From Neolentinus lepideus HHB14362 ss-1 (Eukaryota > Basidiomycota > Agaricomycetes > Gloeophyllales > Gloeophyllaceae): DNA of 64,000 nucleotides. A program made the position numbers and the translations under genes. The notes below the pieces were generated by a model. The model had not been told where the DNA came from, ran no database searches, and was given only the letters and a program-made list of their open reading frames with translations. Below, piece by piece: positions 10,959-22,113 of this stretch. Location of the stretch: positions 455,318-519,317 of the forward strand of contig KV425566.1 in NCBI GenBank assembly GCA_001632425.1, read 5' to 3'. Each line of letters opens with the position of its first letter. Within the stretch, counting starts at the first letter, position 1.

Positions 10959-13900
10959 TCATAGACAAGCAAATTTCGACTTCCGTCGTTGAAGTTCTTC
11001 CATCCGACTATCGAGCTGCGCCCGGGCCCGTTCCTTGGCCCGGCGTTCTTCGTCCAGTCGGCTTTCGAGGGACTGCTTCTCCTCGACAACGGAACGTCGG
11101 ACATTGACAACTTCCCGTTTCGCATCAGTCAATTCTCTCTGGAGGCCTTCGATCCGGGAATTGAGCGTGTCGCGCTCCCGCGCAAGCTCCGTGGCGTGCA
11201 TCCGAGCTTTGCGGACTGTGGGGAATAGGATCACTCAGCGCGTGATCATTGATAAAAGTGAAACAGTTCTACTTACGGTTCTTCTCCGAGTCGCCAAGGG
11301 ACGTTTCCAGGCGCCCGACCATGTCCATGTGAGTCTGCAGGTCGGTTTCACAGTGTGTCAGCTGCTTATTGAGGGTTTTGATCATCGCCTCCTGCTCTTC
11401 AATGTGTTTGCTCTGCTCCTCGACCTTCGTAGCGAGGTTGACGTCGAAGCTCGAGTTTGCCAGAGAAGTGTTGGGTGAATCAAGACCAGATTCCCGAGAA
11501 GAGGCAGTGGTAATCGCACTTGAATGCGATGAAGCAGTAAAGCCATGCTCGGAGACTGACTTCAGAACAGGAAGCGGTGGAGGAGGAATAGAGGGGGGTG
11601 GGTTAGAGGGAGGAAGTTTCGGTGGAGGTAAACCATTTCGAGTATACGAAATAGACCTCTCACCAAATGGACGCGATGGTGTGTCGGGAGCAGAGTTGCT
11701 CTGTAAGAGTTGGGCTTGCAGATCCTTAACAACCGCATCCTGCCGCGTCTTCTCCGCCATGAGCTGATCTCGCTCATCCCGAGTACGTTGCAAAGTCTCT
11801 TGGGCGTCGGCCAGCTCAGATCGATGCCTTTCCAATTCATCGACGAGTGACTGCCGTTTCGACGCCTCTTTAATAAGCGTAGACTGCTGGTTGCGGGTCG
11901 TCGCAAGTTCAGCCCTAAGCTGCTCCAATTCAGATTTCAGCTGCTCCTGTTCATTGTGGCTCTCTGACAGAAGACCACCCAGACGGCTAATCTCTTCGTC
12001 CTTCTTGCCTACAGCATCTTCATGTAACTTGCGCGTCTCTTCGCGAGCGAGTTTATACTCCTCACTAGCCGCCTTGTACGATGCAAGCTCTTCCAGCAAT
12101 AGTGCGTGGTCCTTTCGCGAGGTGTCCCGTTCCTGGTTATGCTTCTCCTCCGCTTCGCGCAGCAAGCTCTGAAATCTCGATTTCTCGTCTTCCAGAAGAC
12201 GCTCGCTTTGGGACCTAGCCTCATCCAGAGCCTGCTTATGCAGATCCTCCGCAGCTACAAGATTAGCTTGAGCTTCGGCCATAACCTTCTGGTGCTCCGA
12301 TCTAATCTTGGCCATCTCCTCAGTATGAGACTGCATCAGGGATGTTCGTTCTTGCTCAGTAGCTACCTTCGCATCGGCAAAGGTAGCTTCGTGATCGGTC
12401 TTGATCTTCGCAATGTCGGATTCATGCCCGCGTTCAACTTCCTGTAGAACGGCAACATGTTGCTCCTTCAGGCTAGCCAGTGCAGCATCGAATTCTTCGC
12501 GAGCCCGGGTCAAGGACTCTTGCGATTGTTGTTGGCTTTCAGAGAGCTGATCCTTCAGCGTTTCTGTTTCACTCGCTAAGCGACGCTGGAGGTCTTCCAA
12601 GGCAGCGGCGTGTTCCAAACGCAGTTTATCCAGCGTCGCGTTGTGCTCCTGCTCCATTGCCGACAAAGTATTGTTACGCTCTGCCTCCGCCTTGGCCAGC
12701 TGCTCGCTGAAAGCTGCTTCCTTCTTGCTCGTAAGATCTGCAAACTCCTGCTTGAGCTCAACCATAGCAGTATCCAAGGAAGACTGAGACTCGGATATGG
12801 TTCCACGGTACGTGATCTCGAGCTGTCTGATCTCAGATGCATGCTCGTCCTGTAAACGCTCCAAGGTGGCTGACGAATCGGCAGTCTGTTTCTCCAATGC
12901 CTGCGCATGGTCGGCCCGTAATTTCGAAAGAGCATTGTAATACTCCTCTTCAGTATGAGCAAGAGCAGCGGCAGCTTCCTCGTCCTTCTTCTTGAGTGCC
13001 TCCTCTTGCAGTGCCGCAGCCTTCGCGAGCGCAGACTCATGCTCCTGTTGCGCACGCTGAAGAACCTCATTGGCTTCGTCGATGCGCCGACGCAACTCCT
13101 CCTCATGCTCGGAACGCAGCTTTCCGAAGGCCTCAGTATGTTCGTCACGAGCCTTCTCAAGGGCGGAAGAAACCTCCGAAAGCTGCTCCCGGAGCGCGCT
13201 AACAGAAACTTCATGTTCCTCCTTCAGACGCGTCAAAATGGCTTCAAGCTCCTGAGCTTTCGCCTGCAGCGCCTGCTCGTGTTCCACCCGCAGATGCTCC
13301 ACAGCAGCTTCGTGGTCACTTGCAGTCTCCTTCAGCTTCTCCTCAAGTTCGGCTTCGCGCTGGTGGGTTTGCTCTAGAAGCACGATGTTCTGATCATGCT
13401 TCTCGTGCAGTGCGGCCAATTCTGTAGACATGTTGAGCGCCTAAAGAAAGATGTCAGGCTATTACTGCTGCAAAACGCCCGCGGTCGCATACCTGATCGC
13501 GAGACAGTGCAGTCAGCTCGTCGCACTGTCTTCGCACCTGAGCCAACTCCGAGTTGATGCTCTCCACAGTCTCTCGATGCTGAGACTCCTTTTGTGCCAT
13601 CGACCTGAGAGAGAAATTAGGATTGCAAGGTGAGCACGACAAGAAGTCCAGACTAACCGCATGAGTTCATTCAATCTCTCAAGAGATTCGTCAGTATCGG
13701 AGGCTGACATGGAATCCGCTCTGACGTGTCCGTTAACACCATTTTGGAAGCTCTGTCGAATCACATTGAAATTGTGCATGGTCTTGGGCGAAAGGTCAGG
13801 GTTGGCGATCGTTTGCTCCTCCGGGGGTCCATTTGACTCGTTAGAAGAATTCTTCTCGTCCTTCACTTGCAGTGATCCTTCAAGATGAGCAATCTCGGCC

Positions 13901-16900
13901 TCTCGCTCCTTCAGAACTTCCTGGAGTCTCATGATTTCCTTCTCTAAGCTTTGGACGCTCCTCTCGCCAGTATTGGGACTAACGAGACCATTCGACGGAA
14001 GGGATATGGAGAGATTGGGTCGTGACAGGGTATGAGAGTGAGATGGCGAGTGGGAGACAGAACCGCTACTTCCCTGACTGGAGATAGAGGCTTTGCGAGA
14101 TTGGACTAAGAAGAGCTCCTGCGAGAGCGACTGCGATTGTGAGGGCGATTGTGAGAGCGACCTACGTAAGTAGTCATGTCAACCAAGTGCAATCAAAGCG
14201 ACTAAGGACTATATTCACCTCGAGTGAAGCGACTCCGACGAGGCCGCATTTCGGAATAAAAAACGCTTGCCAGAGGCGGGGATGTACTGGGAATCGCTCG
14301 CTTGCCTGGACCGAGCGCTCTTGCGACGCCTGAAAGGCGGTATCTCCATGCTTCTTTCTGGGGGATCTGCGGGAGCTGCGTTGCTGAGCTTGGCTTCCTG
14401 GATCTGGGCAGCCAAATCAGAGATCTCGCGTAGCGCATCACGATATTTGTTCGTGACCGAGGAGAGATCCGCCAATGTCTGCGCATGAGTCTTCTGGAGG
14501 ACTGCGAGCTGACCCTCCGGCGACTCGTCCTCGATGTGCGTGCCGTTTGTGGCCGCAGCCGCAGCAGCCGAGGTCCCGTCGAGCTGCAAGCTTTGACGAG
14601 CCCGAGCGACCTCGTCGACCATGTTGCCGAGCCGAGCTCTCTCTTCGCCAGCCTCTTTCTTCTTGGCTTCCCACTCTTGCATCTTTAACTCCAACTCCTT
14701 CACGCGCTTCTCCCTCTCCTCAACATCGTCTCTCCACGCTTGCCCGTCGTTCTTCAAGCATTCCAGACGCGACTGTAAGACTTCAACTTCTTGACTGCGG
14801 CGCTCGCATTCGGTCTCCAGGTTGTCAACTTGTTTCCGAAGCTTTTGGATAGATTCGTCGGAACGGGCAAGACGAGCTTCAAGATCAGCGATGTATTCCG
14901 TAGTGTGAGACTCGGCGTCCTTGTATCTCGTGATCTCCTTCTTGAGGTCTGTCAAGGATTCACTGGAGCTGACAGTAGTTTCGTCGAAATGTTTAATCTT
15001 GTCCTCCAAGTCACGAACATACGCCTACTGGGCTGTGAGCGTGTAAAGTGCATTGCGTAGAACATTAACATACCTCAGTGTATGCCTCCCGCTCCGTCAG
15101 TTTCGCTACCCTCAGCCTGAGCTCCTCCACATACAGCTCCGTCCGCTGACTCTTTTCCGACACTTCAGCCAACTCCGCCTCCTTCTCTTCGTAGAGGTCA
15201 TTAGTGTGCCTCAAAGCAGCTCTGTTCAAGCTGAGATCCGCTTCCATGGCACTGATCGTCTTCTCGTACTCCTCGATAACAGGACCTACGATCTCTTCGT
15301 ACCTGGCAGTGGCATTCATTGTACCCGATGACTGCCGCTGTTTCTCGGCAAGCTCCCTGCGCAACCGAGTTAATTCCTCCGTCCTGTCTGTGAACTTCTC
15401 GCGCAGGTCTTCGTAGTTGCTCTGCAACTGTACCATTTGTTCCAAGACCTTCTTGGACGCGCCTTCGACGACAAGTTCGTGAGCACCGTCGGCGGATACA
15501 GTGCCGACACTCTTGCCACCGCCCTCCTTAATAACCTTCAATTCCTTCCTCAGCCGAGTGACAGTCGTCTGGAGCCACTCTACGTCATCCCAGCCCTCCT
15601 CCTTTTCGTTAAGTGTTACCCGGTTTTTGATGTTCCTGGCACGGTTGGCGTACTTCAATGTATTGATAGTTTCGCCTGCATTCCACTCCGCCGGGCTGAC
15701 ACAAGCGATCATGAGCGTGTGCGCATTACCGCCCAACGAATCTTGCAGAAGTCTTGTGAGCTTGGAATCACGATAAGGAACGTGAGTCGCGGTGTTGGTT
15801 TTGGCGCGGGCAGGATCGCCAAGGGCGGAGATGACATTGCCCAAAGCCAAAAGGCCACTGTTGATGGATATACCTTCCTTCACACGTTCGCCCGCGGCGG
15901 CCGTTCGCTTAAGCTATCAGGGATATAATGAGATTAGGCAGGATGCTGAGAATATTCAAGACGACGACATACTCGTTCAGATCCAGCCAGATCCACGAAG
16001 TGGAACTTCGAAGTGATGGTAACCCATTCGCCTCCATCATCGTTGTGTGATCCGAGAGAACTGGGGGGTCTCAGACCTCCGCGATCCATTGCAGTCGAAA
16101 AGCTCGGTGTACCCGGTCGACCAAAAGTCGGAGATGAGACTCTTGCACTTGCAGGTGCATACATAGAGCCAGGTCTAGCTAGCCGAGAAGGTGAGCGCCC
16201 AGAGGGAGGTAGTGGGGACGACGAGCGCGGCGGCGGACCAGAGCCCGTGAACTTCTTTTGCGTGAGGGTCAATGAGAAGATTGCATGCGAACGAGACGAT
16301 TGGGCGTTCATGTCAGTTTCATTCGTCCGTCGGATAGAGGCGCCTTGACGTATCAGACTGCAGACCAATTAAAACTAGACAATAAAGAAAAGCGAAAAAC
16401 GCTCACGCCATAACCTCGGCCGCGTTCTTCACGGTCACCTCCCGTAGCCCACTCCAGATAATATGACCCTTATCTTCTCTAATTTGGACTTCACGGCGGG
16501 CACCAGTACCATCGTCTGAAGCTAGGAGGTCCAACAGGTCCTCGTTGTAGATTTCTATGTAGGACCCTTTAATAGTGAAGTTCCATGAATTGCCGCGCTC
16601 CTCCTTAAGAGCCCTAGCTCTTTTGAATATCGTAGAAACAGCTCTAGGAATGATCCCCATTCCATTATTCGGGTTTGAAGGATCAGCATCTAGATCAATA
16701 CCAGTCATGGTGAAGGTCTTGCCGCTACTAGTTTGGCCGTAGGCAAGTATAGTACAGTTGAAGCCTTCAAGGAAGCGATTAAGGAGAGGTTCGGCGGTGG
16801 AGGTAAAGAGCGCATGTTGGTTTGTGGCCGGGGGATGAACTTGGTCGAAAGTGAAAGTCTGTTTCTTCTGCGAAGTAGTGGAAGAAGCCGAAGCGCCAGT

Positions 16901-17138
16901 ACTGGCGCCTGCAGAAGCAGGTTGAGCAGAGACTGGGTCGACTGCCACCGTCGTTTCAGATATAGGATGGACGACGGCGCGCTGGAAACGAGCGGGAATA
17001 GAAGTTGTATCTTGGGTGGTCGTCGGCCGGATGCGCACGGCTGCGGGTTGCCTGTGTCAAGGAGGGTAATAGAGGCAAGACCAAGGCTGTATACTCACCG
17101 ACTTGGATTGAGGTGGTCGTCGCGCTCGAAGGCGCCAT
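10959..17138 (-). CDS. Kinesin motor, kinesin-4-like, with very long coiled-coil tail
   Basis: The start at 17138 gives [13 protein letters not shown], spliced to AVRIRP, the first motor strand. The motor then shows the P-loop GQTSSGKT, switch I NAQSSRSH, switch II DLAGSE, the segment [21 protein letters not shown] and the neck junction [20 protein letters not shown]. This pattern and the N-terminal motor fit kinesin-4/chromokinesins, which act on spindle-midzone or cytoplasmic microtubules. The motor is interrupted after switch I by about 75-80 Pro/Ser-rich residues (about 16,020-16,262). The tail is extended coiled coil: 15,000-14,300, a Ser/Gln-rich linker near 14,000, then one exon of more than 700 codons (13,443-11,269) and a basic last exon ending at 10959. 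The product is about 1,900 residues, longer than typical KIF4. The kinesin-4 label is family inference; motor identity is certain. Confidence 0.9.
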
Positions 17139-17688
17139 GGTCGACGTCGTCGAGGACGGTGTTGCCGGTAGGTAAGCGAGTGTAAGTCCGGTGATGGCAG
17201 AATATGGACGAAACTGGGCAAGTTCTGCCGCAGCTGTTTCCTATTTTGGGCGCGCTGACCGTGGAATTGCCCCCTTGCGGCTTCGCTCTGCGAAATTCTT
17301 ACAGGTGGGAGCGTCCTCACTTTTGTACGCTCTGTATCTTTATGGCTCGCTATAGCGCTCATACCTGATCCTATTGAGCCAGACACGTCCCATTCAATTC
17401 TGCCAAAGCCAAGGAACGGTTACTCAATGATACATTACGGCTTCAACTTATTGAAACCCACCTATCCCGGCTATCCATCAAACTAATCTACATATAGACA
17501 GGGGCAAAAAGCGTCTCATATAGCCTTGTACTGCCCTGGGTCACTGTTTGTCCTCGGACGTCATCTTCACAGTTATTTCGAGCGCACTTCATTCCAGGAC
17601 GAGCTCTAGTTATCAACACAAGACGAGGTCTATTTATCAACACAATACGAGACCTCGAATTCGCTCGAGCTTCTCTGCTCTACTCATC
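17139..17688. promoter_or_regulatory. Divergent promoter region, kinesin / IPK1
   Basis: About 550 bp separate two genes transcribed away from each other, so both promoters must lie here. An open frame runs in phase into IPK1 from 17548, but homology begins only at the Met at 17689. No individual element is claimed. Confidence 0.5.
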
Positions 17689-19153
17689 ATGTTTCCTACG
17701 GGCTTCATTCATACCGTCTTGGACACAAATCCCAAGGACTGGTCCTATCTCTCAGAAGGAGGTGCTACAATGGTTCTCAGCTACAGGGGACCACCCGACC
17801 CGCGATTCGATGGAATGGTCCTTCGTCTGAAGAAGACCGCAGTATTGCCGTTGAATAGCCAGCTGGATAACGCGCTTACTACGGGATTGTTAACGAGGGT
17901 ACATGACGACACCGGCGATAAACGTGAAGGCAATTACGAGGATCCTGGCATATCATCCATACAATGCCAGAATAAGATTATTCGGCAATTGATCCCCGAA
18001 AGGTATCTACCTCGTCTGTCCCTCATTAGGACAGATCCGGTCTGGCTGTCGCAATTAGCCGATCTCATACAGCCAAGCCGCCCTGTGCTCCGATGCCAGC
18101 ATGATGTGATTGATACCTTAAGCAACCAGGCGATACTCGCTACTGATCTCACTGCAGGTGAGGGCTGGTCAGTAGAGATAAAGGTGAGCTTAACGTCGTG
18201 TTGTATATTCTGCTTACAGTCATCTCTATCGAAGCCAAAATGGGGATTCCTTCCGAATCCGACACATCTATCTTCAGATACGAAGTCCGTAAAGACCCGA
18301 ACATGCAGATACTGCATGCATTCGTATCTCAAGTCACTGAAGGGGCAAACGGCGGCGGATACATTCTGCCCACTAGACCTATACTCAGGTCGGAAGGAGA
18401 GAGTTGCGACTGCTCTTGGCGCACTCTGGGACGAGTGGATTAGCAAGGCGGGTCATATCAACAGTCTCAAGGTCTTCTTAGGAGGTAGGATCCTTCAAGC
18501 CAACGACGTTCGTGATATCAATTTTCTTGGACAATTCTCGGCTGACTTAGTCGTTACGGAATACTCAGCCGACTTCGATGATGGACCTTCGACATGCGAT
18601 GTTAGAATCGTCGCCAGGTTGTTTGTGCTCAGAGAAGATGGAACTGCGGGAACTGTTTGTGGCCCGGCTTACCTCCGTGATCATATCTTCTCGCGTTTTG
18701 GCTATGATATCAAAACTCCAACGGTCGTTTGATCCACTCGACATTGAGGGGCTGTCCTGCCTTTGGGCAAAACATCGCGGCACTGTCGGTGATGCAAGGG
18801 AGGTACTGCCAGCAGGACCAGAGCCAACACTGGACGAGTACGTAGCTTTCGTCGAACGATATCTGACATCTGGAGCGGCCACAGATCACGATCATCCGGA
18901 TGTCCAAGATTTGTGGTACTACACCGTGATGCATCTTCTTTCGGGCATCTTCAAAGATTGTTCGATTATCGTTCGCCCAGGATTGGACAGAAGGGAACTT
19001 GGTTGCAGCGCGGAGCCCGTCACAATTATCGATCTTGACAGGAAACCGATTCGAAAGTTGCGGCATTGGGCGGAGTTGGATAGGGAAATTGTGGGCGCTT
19101 ACAGGAGTTCTGGTCTCGACAAGCGCTGCATGGATGAGGGCAGGGATTCTTGA
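17689..19153 (+). CDS. IPK1: Inositol-pentakisphosphate 2-kinase
   Basis: The Met at 17689 precedes DWSYLSEGGATMVLSYRGP, the conserved nucleotide-binding N-terminus. Further family marks are DGMVLRLKK, CQNKIIRQLIPERYLPR, EIK|PKWGFLPN (catalytic-core motif split by an intron), TRTCRYCMH (zinc-binding region) and, near the end, ITIIDLD-like VTIIDLDRKPIRKL. IPK1 phosphorylates InsP5 at the 2-position to make phytate (InsP6), needed for mRNA export and other nuclear functions. The 51-nt intron after EIK contains no stop and is a multiple of three, so retention would insert 17 residues. A second intron must lie near 18,480-18,640, because the C-terminal part (ELFVARLTSVIISSRVL onward) is in another frame; I could not fix its ends. 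Confidence 0.88.
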
Positions 19154-19531
19154 GGCCGCATATTGTATCTCATGTACATATCTACATCACTTGCGACCAA
19201 TGGTGTGAGGATATGTACAGTTGTGCCCAGCGGCCTGCGTCTGAGCATCTCCGAAACATATATAGAGAACTCGACATCAATCCTCGAGTTCAACACTCAA
19301 ATCGTCCTTTACCCACCAGTCCTGCAACTCCTTGTTGAATGTACTGCCCGATCATGTGGGGAAACGCGGGGTCATTTGATTCTCGATCGGTTGATCCAGG
19401 GGAGCAGCTCTCGGGTCTCGGCGTTCAGATGGACATGCTCACCCTGTTGCGGCAGCGGTGGGTGGCGGTCTGCCTCAGTGACGAAAGACACAGCGAGTCA
19501 ACACTACCGCACTCTGCATTAGTTCTGCAAG
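19154..19531. other. Intergenic: IPK1 3' flank and IVD promoter
   Basis: Short gap between two plus-strand genes. Open frames here are out of phase with both neighbours and lack domains. Confidence 0.4.
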
Positions 19532-21188
19532 ATGAAGCTCGCTCGGACTTGCTACCGAGCCTCTGGCCGATGGACACAGAGGACGGTCTTTTCAAGGGCC
19601 GGTCAGCGCAGGAACGCATCGTTCTACAATGCAGATATAGCAGGGCTGACAGAGGAGCAAGCTGAGGTATCTTGATGTTCTATGAATTCAAATTATGCAT
19701 GGTTGATGGCAAGTAGTTCCGAAATGCAGTTTCTGACTTCGCTCAGAAGGAGGTGGCTCCCAGAGCGGCCGAGGTCGATCGCAGCAACAACTTCCCCTCA
19801 GTAAGCCAATCGAGCCATATGCGCTCAAAAATTGACCTAATGCGGTTCTCATAGGACTTATGGGAGAAGATGGGAGATATGGGCCTCTTAGGAATCACCG
19901 TTTCGCCAGATTACGGTGGCCTCGCACTAGGATACCTGAACCACACCCTCGTCATGGAAGAACTTTCCAGAGCTTCCGGCTCAGTTGCTCTCTCATATGG
20001 CGCGCACTCAAATCTCTGTGTAAACCAAATACATCGGTGGGGTACAAGTAAGCAGAAGGAGAAGTACCTACCGGACTTAGTGACAGGTAAGAAAGTGGGG
20101 GCGCTAGCTATGAGCGAGCCAGGGAGTGGGAGTGACGTCGTTAGCATGCGGTTAAGAGCTGATAAGATTGAGGGGGGGTATCGATTGAATGGGAATAAAT
20201 TCTGGTGAACTTAATTTCTTTCGTCCCTCATTGTGGCGTCGATGGTGGCTGAATTATTTGTACCAGGATCACGAATGGTCCCTCAGCATCAACGTTAGTT
20301 GTCTATGCGAAGACATCTCCTGACAAGGGCTCGAAGGGCATTACGGCCTTCCTTATCGAGAAGGGTTTCCCGGGTTTCAGCACGGCTCAGAAGCTCGACA
20401 AGGTCGGCATGCGCGGTAGTGATACATGCGAGCTTGTGTTCGAGAACTGCGAAGTCCCAGAAGGTAAATTTGAATTATGTTACTCAGACAATTCGTCGAC
20501 TCAAGTGATTGTTTCCGACAGAGAATGTGCTAGGACATGTGGACCGAGGTGCTGCCGTCCTCATGTCCGGTTTGGACCTTGAAAGGCTGGTTCTTAGTGG
20601 GGGTCCCCTTGGGTCAGTAGATATGTATCTCAGTTCGATCAACTCGTTCATCGTTTCTCCTGCCGAATCCTAGATTGATGCAAGCCGCGTTCGACTTCGC
20701 GGTGGAGTATATCCACGACCGAAAGCAGTTCGGTCAACCGGTAGGGACATTCCAGCTAATGCAAGCTAAGATAGCGGACATGTACACCAAGCTCAATGCA
20801 AGTCGATCATATGTCTACGCTGTAGCACGAGCGTGCGATCAGGGGAAAGTCAGCAGAAGGGTACGCTGCAGCCCGTTGGTGACTACACCATGCGCTGAAC
20901 GTAGTTCTTTCAGGACTGTGCGGGAGCGATTCTCTATTCGACTGAGAGAGCTATAGAGGTCGCGTTGGAAGCTATGCAGTGCCTTGGTGGGAATGGGTAT
21001 ATAAACGGTTTGTCTTTTCTGCCTCAGCTATTTGGGTCTTGGACTGAGTATTTCGTGACCCTACAGAGTACCCAACTGGTCGATTCTTGCGAGATGCGAG
21101 GCTGTATGCTGTCGGTGCGGGGACACAGGAAATTCGGAGAATGCTGATTGGACGAGAGTTCAACGAAGAGCTAAAGTCACAGCAGTAA
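19532..21188 (+). CDS. IVD: Isovaleryl-CoA dehydrogenase, mitochondrial
   Basis: Exon 1 (19532-19666) encodes a basic leader ([20 protein letters not shown]) suited to mitochondrial import, then GLTEEQAE. Exon 2 starts at 19717 with [20 protein letters not shown]. Later exons give the acyl-CoA dehydrogenase core: [72 protein letters not shown] (the helix that holds the catalytic Glu in IVD), [30 protein letters not shown] and [20 protein letters not shown]. It oxidises isovaleryl-CoA to 3-methylcrotonyl-CoA in leucine breakdown, passing electrons from FAD to ETF. The Glu within the GLDLERL segment separates IVD from other acyl-CoA dehydrogenases. Stop is at 21186-21188. Confidence 0.93.
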
Positions 21189-21520
21189 CCGTGCATCCTG
21201 TATGTAAATAAGGAGGACGTTGCAAAAATCTGGGGGGCTTTCTTGAATGATAATACACTCATTACCATTGGACGTATGACGAGACAATGTTCTATTGCAC
21301 TTCCTAATTCGATCTGAGCTACAAAGAAGCATTGACGCCACACGCTGGACAAAGTGTCTTTCACGAGGTAGAAGTATTTGCTTTGACTGCTTTCACAGCT
21401 TACAGTACAGAATGGCTATAAAGGAAGCATATAACCATTCTTTCACTCCGTACCCGTATCTACTCTCCAATCCCAAGCGCTGTACGCCACACCACATAGC
21501 ATCTTGTCGATGTAACAGTC

Positions 21521-22113
21521 ATGGTGGATATCAGCCCTGCTATCGAACAATCTACCACGGATTCCGCTGAGTTCGTCCAAGACCAACCATGCCGTGCCAC
21601 ATCCACCATGAAAGGCGCGAAACGCTACCAACCGTACCCGATGTCACACATCCCTCCACGCCACCGAGCCGCATTCGCCGATTTCCGAACAACCTTCATG
21701 GAATATAGAGAGCGACCAGGATCACAGTTACCTGTGCGTTTCACACGGAAATATGCGATGAAAGAGCTCGGCTGGGAAATCGACCTGGAAATTCCATCTG
21801 AAAATAATCACATAAGTCAGGAAACGTGAGTGTTCTAGGATACCGATACCCGAGATGCAATGCTGATGGAGTACTAGCAAGCTCCCGGTCGAGATTATGG
21901 ACCAAGGTCGAGTCAGTAACAAGAAACAGAAGAGGGAGGACGGTCGAGCTAAGACATCGTAAGCAACGTCGGATATTATCGTGCAGCGGCAGTGTACTTA
22001 CCTCTTCCGACGCCAGGCCGCAGAAATCCACTGCGGACCGACGGAAGTCCTCCAGATCGTCCGTAACAAAGGCCACGTACGTATTTGGCCTTTGCTCCAC
22101 TATATATCCTTGA
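21521..22113 (+). CDS. Hypothetical basic protein, three exons
   Basis: I do not recognise this protein. Exons 21521-21825, 21878-21958 and 22017-22113 are joined by canonical introns of 52 and 58 nt, and the spliced length (483 nt) divides exactly into 160 codons plus a stop. The N-terminus is acidic (MVDISPAIEQST), the middle has KRYQPYPMSHIPPRHRAAF and TRKYAMKELGWEIDLEIP, and the C-terminal third is Lys/Arg-rich (SNKKQKRED, PQKSTADRRKSSRSS), which would suit a nuclear or nucleic-acid-bound protein. No signal peptide or membrane helix is seen. A 184-codon antisense frame overlaps it and is the main alternative. It sits at the edge of a gene-poor block and may be lineage-specific. Confidence 0.45.

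Noticed and set aside
12576..13214. 212-codon frame on the minus strand overlapping the kinesin tail
   Set aside because: It is a shifted frame of the 720-codon coiled-coil exon and is Arg/Ser-rich without structure.
4500..19000. DAD3, ARPC1 and kinesin as a cytoskeletal gene cluster
   Set aside because: They act in different complexes, are on mixed strands and are separated by unrelated genes (WC-2, a dehydrogenase). Chance proximity is the simpler explanation.
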